DNA of 64,000 nucleotides. Source: Trichomonas tenax (lineage: Eukaryota; Parabasalia; Trichomonadida; Trichomonadidae). Shown here piece after piece: positions 1 to 9,686 of the stretch. Every line of letters begins with the position of its first letter. Position 1 is the first letter of the stretch. Made by a program: the position numbers and the translations under genes. The notes under the pieces were generated by a model that had not been told where the DNA came from, ran no database searches, and saw only the letters and a list, made by a program, of their open reading frames with translations. Location: contig JALKBU010000103.1 in assembly GCA_023091735.1 (NCBI GenBank), positions 20,790 to 84,789 on the forward strand. The letters run 5' to 3'.

Positions 1-230
1 TAATTGCTTTCAAGTATCGAATAATTTACGGCACAAGATCCGATGTTTTCATACATAGACTAACCTGAGAACCAATTGCATACGTTTTTGGAAATGTTTG
101 ATGATTGAATTGTAGCAAGAGAGAACTGAAATGCTAAAAGATATCCATTCGTGTAATTGACGCCGTTGCAAACGGAACTTTCGATAACATGGCTCTGATT
201 ATCATAATTGGTTGAAAATGATGTCAGGGA
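1..230 (-). pseudogene. Relic of a right-handed beta-helix surface protein
   Basis: Read on the minus strand, this stretch is one open frame rich in Asn, Ser and Cys, with the pattern NxT/SxxCN...NxSKNxCN typical of trichomonad membrane-anchored parallel beta-helix proteins. An in-frame TAG interrupts it near position 61, directly after the residues NWFSG, and the frame then continues (YENIGSCAVNYS) to the window edge. The same style of protein is seen at 61542-62488 and, as its C-terminal half, at 2301-3126. Homology at the upstream side breaks near 230, where a DNA polymerase fragment begins on the other strand. No start codon or signal peptide is present, so I call it a dead fragment. The family assignment is by pattern only. 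Confidence 0.55.
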
Positions 231-584
231 ATGGAATCCATGAAATTTGGTGTGAAAAATAGTACTATGAAAGGTTCCAGAATTATTTTACAACAACATA
301 AATACCAAGGTAAAAATATCGAATTACGTGATAGCTATTCTATCTTTACACAAAAATTGGCAAACTTTCCAATATGTTTCCCTGAAGCATTTGCTGATAT
401 GAATATCCATATAGAACTTTTCCCATATAAATATTATAGTTATGATCGTGTAATTAATAACATTGGTATTATTTCAGATGTTGGACCAGAAGAATTACCA
501 TGGAATAATAAGCAAAAACAAACATTTGTAGAAAATATCGATAAAATTAATGGCTGTAGATTATATCATATCAATTATTTTTAA
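231..584 (+). pseudogene. Fragment of a Maverick/Polinton-type DNA polymerase B
   Basis: The 117-codon frame carries a block (residues about 30-55, containing LRDSYSIF followed by L-x-x-F and then a Phe-Pro-Tyr-Lys-Tyr segment at 65-69) that matches the exonuclease region of protein-primed family B DNA polymerases as found in Maverick/Polinton elements. A full enzyme would be several hundred residues longer at both ends; here the similarity stops at the TAA, and no polymerase motifs follow. The frame is open only to position 222 upstream, so the first ATG is probably not a native start. It lies next to an opposed surface-protein relic, which suggests a broken insertion. A different replication protein is possible, but the exonuclease-type motif is fairly distinctive. 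Confidence 0.55.
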
Positions 585-787
585 TATTGGAATGGCTTGA
601 AATATGCAACAGCATTATGACATTTAGCTCAAACATGTTACATCTGCTATCCAATTTTTCGTTTGTTTTTTTCCCTCATTTTTAAAAGTTTTATCTACAA
701 TATTAGTATATAATTCGAGGTTTTGATAAATATTTGCATATTAAACCCGGATTTATATCTAAAACAAAAATAAAAATTATATTTTGC

Positions 788-823
788 GACGATAGATCCT
801 TATTTGGCCGGAGCGGACCTTAA
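788..823 (-). repeat. Copy of a transposon-like terminal repeat
   Basis: This sequence shares GACGATA, then TTGGCC, then AGCGGACC(C)TTAA, at nearly the same spacing, with the right end of the MITE-like element at 12152-12899. It looks like an isolated end of the same repeat family. The matching left end was not found within the window. The rest of 585-1178 is AT-rich, and I see no gene in it. Confidence 0.45.
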
Positions 824-1178
824 TTTAGAAGTAGTTTTTTCTCAATGAATTTAATTATAATAATTATTATTGTTATATTATATACTATCTATGATTAAAC
901 TTGGGTGTTTTTGTCTATCACTCTTTTCCAATTATTACATGACAAATAGTATCACTTTCCATGCACGCTAAATTTTGCGATTTTGGGGAGACTTTTGAGA
1001 GAATTGAGCTTCGAATTTTGATGGAATGTCTCCCCTAATCCAGTTTGAAAAATTCAATGGATCAAGATTTATAAATTTTTATATATCCAGTTGCTAGACA
1101 CACAGCAGATACCAAAAACGCAAAAACTTCATAAAGGTTATATGCTTTCCCCGGCTGCCGGCACGTTATATTCAAAAA

Positions 1179-1964
1179 ATGCTCAACAACTGGTATTTCA
1201 AGCTAGACGTTCCGCATTTCATTCTCCTCATTGTGACAGTAATCACTATGGTCATCACGAGCTTAACGCGCCCAAATCCTCTATTTATACCATCTAACGA
1301 TTCAAATTCTTATTTCCCACATCCAGGAAAGAGCACGATTCCCACATGGCTTGTAATCGTGATGGTTGTTGTGATAGGACTGATTGTCATTCTTCTTCTT
1401 TTCGTGTTGTCGATTTGGTTTCCGACATTAATCAAAAGATTCAACATTTTTGCAGCGTTATGGAACTTTGGATTGGTGCTGACAGTTTCTACGACAATTG
1501 TCAACATTATCAAAAACTACGTAGGCAGAGCTCGCCCTGATATGTACGCATTATGCAGAAACAATGTTACGGGTGATTTTAGTTCATGCCCGGGCGTGAA
1601 AAGAGACGATTTTGAAGATAATTATCGCAGCTGGCCATCAGGACACTCTTCATCTTCAATGGCTGGTTTCTTATATATTGCATCTGTCGTTCAGAGAACT
1701 TTTATATGGAGCAAGACTATATCATCGTTTATAGTTTCACTTTTCATATTGCTTGCGCTTTATGTCGGTTCCACAAGAATTAGAGATTTCAAACATCACA
1801 CAGACGACGTTTTAGCTGGTTTCTTTGTTGGATATCTCATATATAGCTTCATATGGTCCCAATGCAAGGGCTATGCTTTCGAATATATTTCAGATCAAGT
1901 TCATGCTGAGCCGCAGGACAATGAAGACGCATTACCGAAGGATGATGGCCAGGGCAGCCCATAA
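1179..1964 (+). CDS. PAP2-family lipid phosphate phosphatase
   Basis: A 261-residue membrane protein with the three signatures of the type 2 phosphatidic acid phosphatase superfamily. Motif 1 is KNYVGRARP at 112-120, motif 2 is PSGH at 153-156 and motif 3 is TRIRDFKHHTDD around 199-210, with Arg200, His206 and Asp210 in the catalytic positions. Hydrophobic segments at about 11-30, 57-80, 92-111, 160-173, 182-197 and 210-225 give the expected six membrane spans. Enzymes of this family remove phosphate from phosphatidic acid, lysophosphatidic acid or similar lipids on the lumenal or outer face of membranes. The acidic, Pro-rich tail (about 235-261) is probably cytosolic. The ATG follows an A-run; no clear initiator element is visible. 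Substrate preference cannot be read from the sequence. Confidence 0.9.
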   Translation: MLNNWYFKLDVPHFILLIVTVITMVITSLTRPNPLFIPSNDSNSYFPHPGKSTIPTWLVIVMVVVIGLIVILLLFVLSIWFPTLIKRFNIFAALWNFGLVLTVSTTIVNIIKNYVGRARPDMYALCRNNVTGDFSSCPGVKRDDFEDNYRSWPSGHSSSSMAGFLYIASVVQRTFIWSKTISSFIVSLFILLALYVGSTRIRDFKHHTDDVLAGFFVGYLIYSFIWSQCKGYAFEYISDQVHAEPQDNEDALPKDDGQGSP

Positions 1965-2300
1965 TTTTTGTTGTTTTAGTAAACTTCTTATTTGTTTTGT
2001 AATAATATTTCAAGTTTTATGGATATACGATAAAAGTAGTGCAATCAGTATGCATAACGGCTTAGCGATCGTACACATCACAATGATATTAAACTTTTTT
2101 AAAATACTTTTTTTTTTTTGAAAAAAATCTTCAAATTTAAAATAATTACAGTGCTATTAACAGAATAAGGAGTAGGACGTTGTGGTATGGCATAAGCCAC
2201 GAACAACGATATTCCACATTTCATGAAACTTGTGTTTCATCATAGTTTGTTTTAAAATTTATTTGAAAAATTTAATGACATCTTGCAGTTAATTGATTAT

Positions 2301-3126
2301 TTAGACATCATTGCTTGCATTTATTGAAGCACTCATTATAGGTGAATCTAAGGGGACAAGCACAGATTCTTCAAGTTCTTTATTAATAAAATAGATTTCT
2401 TTCAAATCAGGATGTTCAAATTATAAAAAATCATCATCAATTTTATTGTATTTGCCATTTAGTGTTTATGTTTTTAAGTTATTAGGATCAAATAAATTCA
2501 TTCCAAGAGCAACAATGAATATAATACTACATATCATAAAATGATTCCTATAGTTAATATCAGTCTTTAATAAGACATTGGAAAAAACACAGCACTTAAT
2601 ATATAAAAATGTAATTGTCAATAACCAAGATATATAGGGCTGATTTCCGGTCCTAAATTCAAATCAGGAAGTAATTTTAAGATACTATCATTCCTATATC
2701 GAAGCCAGATATCAATAACATGAACAGGAATGTAGCGACCATCAGTTATACAATTAGGACCAGGAAATGCATTCGAAGACTCCCAACTTGATCAGGATCC
2801 TACAGCAAAATGCCAAGCACCATGATTTGGATTGCCATCGATAATTGATTGAGAAGAGTTCCGAAAAGCAAGTCCTCTAAATATGACTTCATCATTTTAT
2901 TCACAACGTGTACATTGAGAAGGTATTTTCACTTCTTTTATAAAATCAGAGACAGTCGTTGAATAAAGGGGGTGCTAACTCTGATTGAAAAAAATATGAT
3001 GCATCAGGAAAATCTGTTGGATAAAGAGTTAAGAAATTATATTTGCCATCAATATAGAATCTAGATCCGAAGATGCTAAATCGATCAATTTCGTTTATAA
3101 ATTTGACTTGATTACAAGCAACGCTC
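2301..3126 (-). pseudogene. C-terminal half of a broken membrane-anchored surface protein
   Basis: On the minus strand, a chain of open segments with several in-frame stops and at least one frame change can be followed. The distal part is extracellular-like (Asn/Ser/Cys rich, with a CxxC-type CTRC and a tract ending GPEIS). It is followed by a hydrophobic span (ICSIIFIVALGM) and a charged cytoplasmic tail that stops at 2301-2303. Two TAA codons fall inside the tail, one just after the membrane span. A single span close to a short acidic tail is the usual C-terminus of the trichomonad beta-helix surface proteins, so this is probably the far end of such a gene. It is unlikely to be expressed. 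Confidence 0.5.
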
Positions 3127-3300
3127 TAATCACGATCAAAGAATTATGATGAAATATTCTTAATCATGACGAAACATTTATTGTTCTTAATTTATATCCA
3201 CTTACATTCCTTTCATTTTCTATAACATATATTCACATTCTTCATTCTGTCACTTTTACTTTACCTGACGACTATCATAGAAATCTTAAATACCTTTGTT

Positions 3301-3835
3301 AGAAGAGCAATTCATTTATTTATACTTGTTAATCCCGAAAAAGAATAGCATCATTTTTTTAATCCTACAATCAAGTGTGAATTTGACTTTAGACCTTCAT
3401 GGTTTTTGATCCAAACTCAAATTCTAGATACTAATGGAACTAATTAACATATATATATCGAAAAATATAAAGAAAATTAAGGAATATCAGCAGAGCTTCA
3501 TAAATGCTAAAATTTTCACATTTAATATCTTTTTCTTTTTTTGTGATACATCGTCAAACCAGAAATACTGAATTGAAATGATATGAATTCCTGTTCATTT
3601 TTAGAAGAGCAGATCATTTATTTGAATCATTGTATGATGATTTCTTTCTATAACATAATCAGAAATGATTTCGACTCCTGCTATTCAAAACATTTTGATC
3701 AAAACTCGATTATATGATGCTATTGGAACCGATTAACACATATCTTTATATGTAAAGAAAATTACAATTAGTGAGCAGAGATTCATGAATATTGAAGTTT
3801 CATGTTCAAAAAATATTCATTTTCTAAAGCAGTGT
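3301..3835. repeat. Diverged tandem duplication, period about 302 bases
   Basis: AGAAGAGCA...CATTTATTT at 3301 recurs at 3603. The sequences after each copy stay alignable for about 230 bases (GATCxAAACTC..., ATGGAACxxATTAACA, AAAGAAAATTA, CAGAG.TTCAT). Both copies are AT-rich and non-coding. No gene was seen between 3127 and 3930. Confidence 0.55.
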
Positions 3836-3930
3836 TTAAGATAATAAAAATCAACATTTTGATATGTTTCTAAGCTGTGTAAATATAATATAGAATAATT
3901 TTTATATCGAACAAAAAAATATTATTAAAA

Positions 3931-4863
3931 TTAATTAACTCCAAAGAGCAGTGTCAAATCATGTGTAACTGCAGACGGTGGAATTGGCCCTTTCTCTGTT
4001 AGAAGCAGTGTAATGAATTGTGGTGGAGTATAATCAAATTCTTGTCCTTTGCAATCGATATTTTCGTCATCTTCGTTTAACCCGCAAGCTTGGTAGTCAA
4101 CATTGCGTTGGAGATCTGCAAGATCGCTTGAACTCAAGATAAATTTTCTCATAAATTTATAAGTTTCGCAAACAACGTAAACTGGTTTGCTATGTATTGA
4201 GGCCATGACACACATCGTGTATGTACCAACAGGAGCAAGAATTCCACCATCTTGTGTGACAGAGTCAGTTCCAAGTAATAGAACGTCGACGTTAGGCATA
4301 ATAAGGCCTACCATGGAATCTGGAATGATGGTCGTCTTGATGTTCTCTTTAGACAGTAAATTTCGCGCCATCTTGGCTCCATCATCAAGTGGCCTTCCTT
4401 CTGTGATATAGACGTGGAACTGGCGTCCATCAGCAATGGCAAGCGTCAGCATGTCGAGGACCAGTGAGTCGTAGCCTCTCGTTAAGATTGTGGCTCCATG
4501 CGGAATGAATTCGTAAAAATTTGCAGGAATTCCCTTGAGAATGTCCTCGGATTCCCTGGAGAGCTTGTTTGCATGGTGTACGAACTGAGATTTCCAGTCT
4601 GTGCCTTGACCACCTGATGCTTTTGATAAACTCGCCTTGAAAACTTGAACGACGCTGTCAAAGTGGATCGGGAGGTGAGGGCAGCTCTGCTTGATAGCTT
4701 TGACGAGGTTATTAATTTCGATTTCCAAGCCAGCCATTGTAGAAGAGTCAGATTCCTCCACGACTTTGGAGAGAATGGAAACCATCGAAACACCGATGGA
4801 GACGTCCTCGAATTTCTGCTTAAATTCGTTCACGAACTTCTCAATCTTGTTAAAATCACTCAT
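3931..4863 (-). CDS. Translation initiation factor eIF2B, alpha subunit
   Basis: A 310-residue protein of the eIF2B alpha/beta/delta family. It has a helical N-terminal domain (about 1-120) and a C-terminal Rossmann-like domain with the segments ILTRGYDSLV (about 126-135), TEGRPLDDG (about 155-163), the DSMVGLIMPNVD...LLGTDSV block (about 180-203) and GTYTMCVMA. The C-terminus has the family's YTPPQFITLLLTEKGPIPPSAV pattern. Length and the short N-terminal domain fit the alpha subunit (about 300 residues) rather than beta or delta. eIF2B is the GDP/GTP exchange factor for eIF2; the alpha subunit is regulatory and senses phosphorylated eIF2. The gene stands alone. A TTTACACGTCA element lies about 57 bases upstream on its own strand. 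Confidence 0.88.
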   Translation of the reverse strand: MSDFNKIEKFVNEFKQKFEDVSIGVSMVSILSKVVEESDSSTMAGLEIEINNLVKAIKQSCPHLPIHFDSVVQVFKASLSKASGGQGTDWKSQFVHHANKLSRESEDILKGIPANFYEFIPHGATILTRGYDSLVLDMLTLAIADGRQFHVYITEGRPLDDGAKMARNLLSKENIKTTIIPDSMVGLIMPNVDVLLLGTDSVTQDGGILAPVGTYTMCVMASIHSKPVYVVCETYKFMRKFILSSSDLADLQRNVDYQACGLNEDDENIDCKGQEFDYTPPQFITLLLTEKGPIPPSAVTHDLTLLFGVN

Positions 4864-5145
4864 TTGTCACTTTTAGATTTTTGCACATTTATTGACACTT
4901 TTTATATTTTCTAGAAAAATGACGTGTAAAATATTTTTGAAGTTTATATGTCAAAAATGCATTTTTGACATCAAAAAACTTGGAGTCCATTAACACATAT
5001 TGCTTAGAATGTTGCATAAATTTACATATTATCGAGTCATTCCTTCGCATATCAATTGCTGTTATTGTTTATTGGCCTAGTTTAGGGGAAGCCACTAGAA
5101 AGCATATCAGAATACATCAATGTGCTTCATTCACGAATCAATAGA

Positions 5146-6064
5146 ATGAGAGATGTGATCGCGAATTTAAATGCAACAATCGAAAGTCTCAAAGCTTCGA
5201 AGCCTCAAGAAGGTAATTCGAGAAATAGAGAAAGTGCAATTCAAAGTGATTATTTCCAATCGATTGATGTGAAACGATACCAAAATTATATCTTAAACAT
5301 CCTTCAAAATCACAAAGAAATTGTCACTCCAGAAAGTACTCAAATTTTATTTGGCATCACAAATTTTGATAGTGCATATTCGCTATTTTGTAATCTCAGC
5401 GAAAACAATGATAAAGAGGCGATTAAGATTGCGTGCAATCTTGGACTCTGCGAAACTAAGAATAAGTTGTTAGAGACAGTTTTGATGCATGCTTCAAGAA
5501 AAGGCAATCTTGGTCTTGTAAAGAGTTTAATCGAAAATGGTTGCGATTTAAAGGCTATTAATAAATGGGGTAACAATGCTCTTGTATTAGCGTGCGTTGA
5601 TTATAGGCCAGAAGTTATGTCATATTTAATCGAAAACGGTTTCGATGTCAATTCTAAAAATAATCTGAACCTCGAATGCGCATACTATGCAGCAAAATTT
5701 GGCAACCTAGACTTCCTTAAGCTATTAGATTCAAAAGGAGCACATCTTAATAACAAATCAAAAAATGGATTAAATCTGATTCATGCCACAGTGTGGTGCG
5801 AAAAAGCAGGTGTTTTATCTGTTATTGACTATCTATTATCCAAAGGCATAGATATTAATGAAAATTATAACAGAAATGATAACAGCGCTTCACTTTGCTG
5901 TCAAATATGACAATGTTACTGTATTAGAATATCTCATTAAATGCGGAGCATAACTTAATGAAAGAACAACATCAAGAAAGACGCCACTTGATTTAGCGAA
6001 AACAGGCAAAGACATTAAGTATGAAAGAATTCGAGAAATCCTTGTTAATGCAGGCGCTATATAA
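5146..6064 (+). pseudogene. Ankyrin-repeat protein gene, frameshifted
   Basis: The first ATG in frame is at 5146; upstream the frame only offers a GTG at 5122. A short coiled-coil start is followed by a hydrophilic segment and then ankyrin repeats (about 33 residues each: GNLGLVKSLIENGCDLKA, RPEVMSYLIENGFDVNS, GNLDFLKLLDSKGAHLNN and so on). The frame stops at 5910, but the ankyrin coding sequence continues in another frame (TALHFAVKYDNVTVLEYL...), where a further TAA interrupts before the final repeat ends at 6062-6064. Ankyrin proteins of this layout form one of the largest families in Trichomonas. With one frameshift and one nonsense codon I call it a pseudogene; a sequencing error could explain one lesion but hardly both. 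Confidence 0.75.
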
Positions 6065-6517
6065 CTTTATTATAAAAATTTTAACGTTCCTTCACGAGGT
6101 GGCGTAACTTTTTATGTTAATTGAAAAGTAAATTTGGATATTCTTGTAGTAATGTTGATATATAGCATTCTTTTATTTACTAAAACCATAACTCCAGATT
6201 CACTTTCCATTGTCAAAATGAGTTAACATTTTTGCTGTTTACACTGTTTCAAACACTCTTCCGAATATAAGATATTATGATAAACAATATACCATATGGA
6301 TTTCTTAAATACAAACAATTTCATGCATGAAGCAATCACAATAATGTTAGCATCTGGAGAATGTTCATTAGCACAAAGCAACAAACAACTCGATGATAAA
6401 GTAACCAAAATTTTTTAGTGCTTATTATTTGATTTGCTGACATCGAATGATATGCTTTGTTATGATGTGAATGATTTTTGATTGCAAACAGTAAATAGAG
6501 GTTTTAATTAACAAAAA
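6065..6517. other. Intergenic, no supported gene
   Basis: AT-rich spacer between the ankyrin pseudogene and the minus-strand gene ending at 6518. A 40-codon plus-strand frame ending near 6417 has coding-like composition but no recognisable family, so it is not called. Confidence 0.4.
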
Positions 6518-8071
6518 TTAAATTGATGAAATTTTCCTTCCTGAAAAGGAATGTGTACTCTTCTTGAAGTTAGATTCTTTGAATCCGGACATTTTTCCTG
6601 GCATTGATTCTTCAGCAAATTGGATATCGAAGCTGAATGCAATTGTTCTGTCCAAATATTTCGTGCTGAGGCGCGACATTCTATCAACGAGGTCATAAGG
6701 AATGAACCAGTATCCACAAGTGTCATCAACCTTAGGGATAACAGATGGCTCGAAAGCATCGTTCATTCTTTCAACAGGAAGGTCTTTGATGATAAGCAAT
6801 GACATGTTGGTACTATTAAGTTGTGCAACAGCTGGGTATCCATCATAATTCAAGCTATTATATTGACTATCTGAAGGAATTTGGATCATTGAATAGCGAT
6901 TTTGTTTCGAGCAATATGCAGTATTAATGCAATTGAGTTGCGTTACAGGAACAGCTCTAACTGATTCACTATTGGAAGGAATCGCAGGACATTTGTTGAA
7001 GTCCAAATTCTCCTGCAAACATGAAAGTTTGACACCAATCCAGTTCTTGGAATCTCTATAATTCGGACATAATTTATATGCATCTGATGATATTTGTTCA
7101 CCAAGATAGTAGTTGATAGAGTTGCCAACAGTTATTGATAGAGATGATCGAGCAATAAAGCCGCCTGTTGGATATTTCATGTAATCAACATTGAGTTTTC
7201 CTTGTGATGAAACAAATGTATCAGAATAACCAACAATAATGAAATTCATTGGATCTCCTGCTTGAATATGATCAGGAACGAAGAATTCGCCAGACATTGT
7301 GTATGATCTTTCTGTTGTAACACTGCAATACGAAATATCATTCGAATTAGAGTCCGGACATGTGACAGTCTTAGATTTGCATTGTTCATTTGCATTATCT
7401 GCGCATTTAGTATATTTCTTGTTAAGTGGCTCGGGCATTGAGAATAAAACAGGTTTTTGATATTTATACAATAATAATTTGATATCTTGAACGTTCATTG
7501 CCCATCCGTTTGTCGAAACGCTATATTTGATGTATTCTTTAGGATTTGCTTGACTGCAATCGTAATAATTTCCATTTTTCGGACAGTTTGAAGTTGGAAT
7601 TATTCCTTCTTTGAATTCTTGTGAGTTTTTGAGTAAATCTGGTATTAAGGCAACAGAGGCTTTCGCTTTTTCATCAGATACATTGAAGAATTTGCAAGCT
7701 TTCGTCGGATTTGATTTTGAACATTCTTTCGCAATCCTTTTCTTGAGATATGCTTCAGAAAATTCAACGTAATTATTTAGGTTGGTTGAATATCCGAGTT
7801 TTGAGGATTGATACCGATAATTCATTTCCATTAACGAAACGAAAGTGTCAATCCATGAAAATTCGTATGATTCAAGGTTTTTGATTGGAGTATCGAATAA
7901 TTCTTCTATAGAATAGAACTCAGGACGATCATAACTTGGATATTCGATCGGAATTTCAGTTTTGGTTTGAGTAAGCATCGAAATAATTGCAGCAATAACT
8001 GTAATGCAACATGTTAAAGAAACAATTGTGATTATATTTGTCTTGAAATAATTTGGTGAGAAAAGAAACAT
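6518..8071 (-). CDS. Membrane-anchored papain-like protein, probably inactive
   Basis: The longest frame begins with TTG at 8101. The first ATG is at 8071 (517 residues), and an initiator-like TCACG lies 23-27 bases upstream, so I start there. Residues about 12-33 form one membrane span near the N-terminus, giving a type II topology with a large Cys-rich exterior domain. The exterior domain follows papain-family order. FSWIDTFVSLMEMNYR stands where the CWAF active-site helix would be. YVEFSEAYL matches the LSEQ-L segment. MNFIIVGYSD matches the NHAVxIVGY strand, and GGFIARSS matches the WIxxNSWG region. Ser replaces the catalytic Cys and the active-site His is not found, so peptidase activity is unlikely. 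Function is unknown; a binding role at the surface or in the endosomal lumen is an inference. Confidence 0.6.
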   Translation of the reverse strand: MFLFSPNYFKTNIITIVSLTCCITVIAAIISMLTQTKTEIPIEYPSYDRPEFYSIEELFDTPIKNLESYEFSWIDTFVSLMEMNYRYQSSKLGYSTNLNNYVEFSEAYLKKRIAKECSKSNPTKACKFFNVSDEKAKASVALIPDLLKNSQEFKEGIIPTSNCPKNGNYYDCSQANPKEYIKYSVSTNGWAMNVQDIKLLLYKYQKPVLFSMPEPLNKKYTKCADNANEQCKSKTVTCPDSNSNDISYCSVTTERSYTMSGEFFVPDHIQAGDPMNFIIVGYSDTFVSSQGKLNVDYMKYPTGGFIARSSLSITVGNSINYYLGEQISSDAYKLCPNYRDSKNWIGVKLSCLQENLDFNKCPAIPSNSESVRAVPVTQLNCINTAYCSKQNRYSMIQIPSDSQYNSLNYDGYPAVAQLNSTNMSLLIIKDLPVERMNDAFEPSVIPKVDDTCGYWFIPYDLVDRMSRLSTKYLDRTIAFSFDIQFAEESMPGKMSGFKESNFKKSTHSFSGRKISSI

Positions 8072-8364
8072 AAAAATAAAAATTGTCAATTTACGTGACA
8101 AAGAAATCTTTGTTTTATGGGGCTTGAGTCTTTACCAGCATTCTTAAGTGAAGGAAGGCATTTATTTTTTATAATTTTCATTTATAATATTAATTTGATT
8201 TAATGTAAATATTCGAATTGAACATAATTAAATTGAAGTATGCGATTTAGTGGCATTGCATAGTTTATGAATCATTTCCAAATTGTTCAATGTAAAGATA
8301 AACAATCAAAAAAACATTTTTGCTTTTTTGGTGAATAACTATAATATCTGTAGCCAATGGAGGA

Positions 8365-8823
8365 ATGTTTACCAATTCACTTTTTCATTTTTTTTTTCTT
8401 AGTTTTCATAAGATACAAAAAATTAATTTCACGTTAACATTCAAAGACTACATTCAGCTGCTGTTTCCGTATTGCGTTCGCGGCGCTATATTCTCCTCTG
8501 AAGGAGATATTTGGTCTGCAACAGATAATTGGGTATTTACACCTGAACATGGAAAAGCAATTGCAAACATGTTGGAGAACCCCACAGAAGCGATGAAATC
8601 TCATTTGAAGATAGGACAAAGAAGTTATATTGTTGTTTATGCAGATAAACATACTTTGATTGCAAGAAAGCGAGAATTTGGAATTATGGTGAAGCACAAC
8701 AAGATATATTACATTTTAGGAACATGCGACGAAAGAGTAAATCCAACGAAATGTTTAGAATATGTTACAAGAGTTTCTGAAACGATGAAAACAGCTGCAA
8801 AACATGGAAAGAAGGACGAATAG
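8365..8823 (+). CDS. Profilin
   Basis: From about residue 25 the protein has profilin order: TFKDYIQLL (N-terminal helix), RGAIFSSEGDIWSATDNW (first strands), PEHGKAIANMLENP, KIGQRSYIVVYADKHTLIARK and a C-terminal strand and helix. The 128 residues from there to the end match the usual profilin length. Profilin binds actin monomers and poly-proline and controls filament growth. The first ATG at 8365 adds 24 hydrophobic residues that profilins do not have, and no ATG stands next to TFKD. Either the N-terminus is extended, the true start codon was lost, or an upstream splice or non-AUG start is used. No trichomonad splice signal (GTATGT...ACTAACACACAG) was seen. Confidence 0.75.
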   Translation: MFTNSLFHFFFLSFHKIQKINFTLTFKDYIQLLFPYCVRGAIFSSEGDIWSATDNWVFTPEHGKAIANMLENPTEAMKSHLKIGQRSYIVVYADKHTLIARKREFGIMVKHNKIYYILGTCDERVNPTKCLEYVTRVSETMKTAAKHGKKDE

Positions 8824-9077
8824 TGCATTATCCAATAACTGTTTTAGGATATTATTTCTTATTTGTTTTATTTTGAAATGCGACAAAATCAATACTGAGT
8901 CAACATTTGCCTGAACCTGCATTACAAAAAATGTATTCACAGCTATGTAAAAAATAGTAATTTCAAATTTTCAGTTTTATATTCAACGATAATATCATTT
9001 ATAAACATTCTAGCGTACAATACGTCAACCAAAGATGTAATTGCCAATGCATTTCAGAATGATTTTATTTTTATATT

Positions 9078-9338
9078 CTATAAAACATATCCATCTACAA
9101 TTTCTGTTGTAATATGGAAGGACAAAAGGGAGTAAATCAATTCCATCCAAGAATATTCTCTAAAGAAGGCCAATATAAAGAAGAATAAAGATGCAAACAA
9201 ATTTATGATTCCGGCATACTTGCTGAAGTTAGATTCGATTTGGCCATTAGGGTTTTGTCTTTTTCTAGGATTTGTTTTCCAATTGTATCTAAGATTTAGA
9301 TAAAATATGAAAATAATATGAAATTCTTTTTCGTTCAA
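9078..9338 (-). pseudogene. Possible two-span membrane protein fragment
   Basis: An 86-codon frame without an ATG at its start contains two hydrophobic stretches (around FASLFFFILAFF and MELIYSLLSFH) joined by a basic, polar N-terminal part. No family was recognised. It may be a decayed membrane protein gene or a chance frame; the hydrophobic, Phe-rich composition of AT-rich DNA makes chance quite possible. Confidence 0.2.
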
Positions 9339-9424
9339 ATTTGAATGCTAAAAGATTATATTTTTCACTTTTTAGTCTATTTTTTTGAAAAAGTCACTTT
9401 TTAAAGTGTTGAAAATTAGTTGAT

Positions 9425-9568
9425 TTATTCAGTCATTTGCCTAGCAAAAGCATCAGCAGCCTCACTTGTTGAAATTGAGGTATATTTTGTATAACAAGAA
9501 GATTTCCATCTTCCAAGTTGTTTGATTTCACAATCTTTAGCATCATGAATGGCGGAGAGATTTTTCTG
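9425..9568 (-). pseudogene. C-terminal piece of a tyrosine recombinase
   Basis: On the minus strand, the 47-codon tail reads through an IKQLGRWKSSCYTKYT segment to a TAA at 9425. The Gly-Arg-Trp-x-Ser...Tyr-x-x-Tyr arrangement is the end of the catalytic domain of tyrosine recombinases, with the nucleophilic Tyr in the YxKYT context. Upstream the expected R-K-G-A-A segment is missing, and the frame runs into a GC-rich tract at 9570-9660, so the gene is cut. An N-terminal piece of the same kind of enzyme lies at 11428-11703 in the opposite orientation. Confidence 0.6.
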
Positions 9569-9569
9569 T

Positions 9570-9660
9570 AGGGGGCCAGGGACACACACAAATGGGCCCT
9601 TTCCGCTGAGCTGCGCTCAGCTTCGGGGCCAATTCTCTATTTTTCGCAATTTCATTTTCT
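9570..9660. repeat. GC-rich tract with hairpin at a mobile-element boundary
   Basis: A GC-rich island in AT-rich DNA contains GGGGGCCAGGG, GGGCCC and a hairpin GCTGAGC-TGC-GCTCAGC at about 9604-9620, flanked by CC and GG that lengthen the stem. It abuts the break point of the recombinase fragment, so it may be the end of an inserted element. No matching second end was found. Confidence 0.35.
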
Positions 9661-9686
9661 AAATTCATATTTTTAATAATATTAAA

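Noticed and set aside
1091..1297. 68-codon plus-strand frame overlapping the PAP2 start
   Set aside because: It is out of frame with a gene that has complete active-site motifs and has no recognisable composition of its own.
8365..8460. Intron in the profilin 5' region
   Set aside because: No GTATGT-type 5' splice site and no ACTAACACACAG 3' element were found near the expected start.
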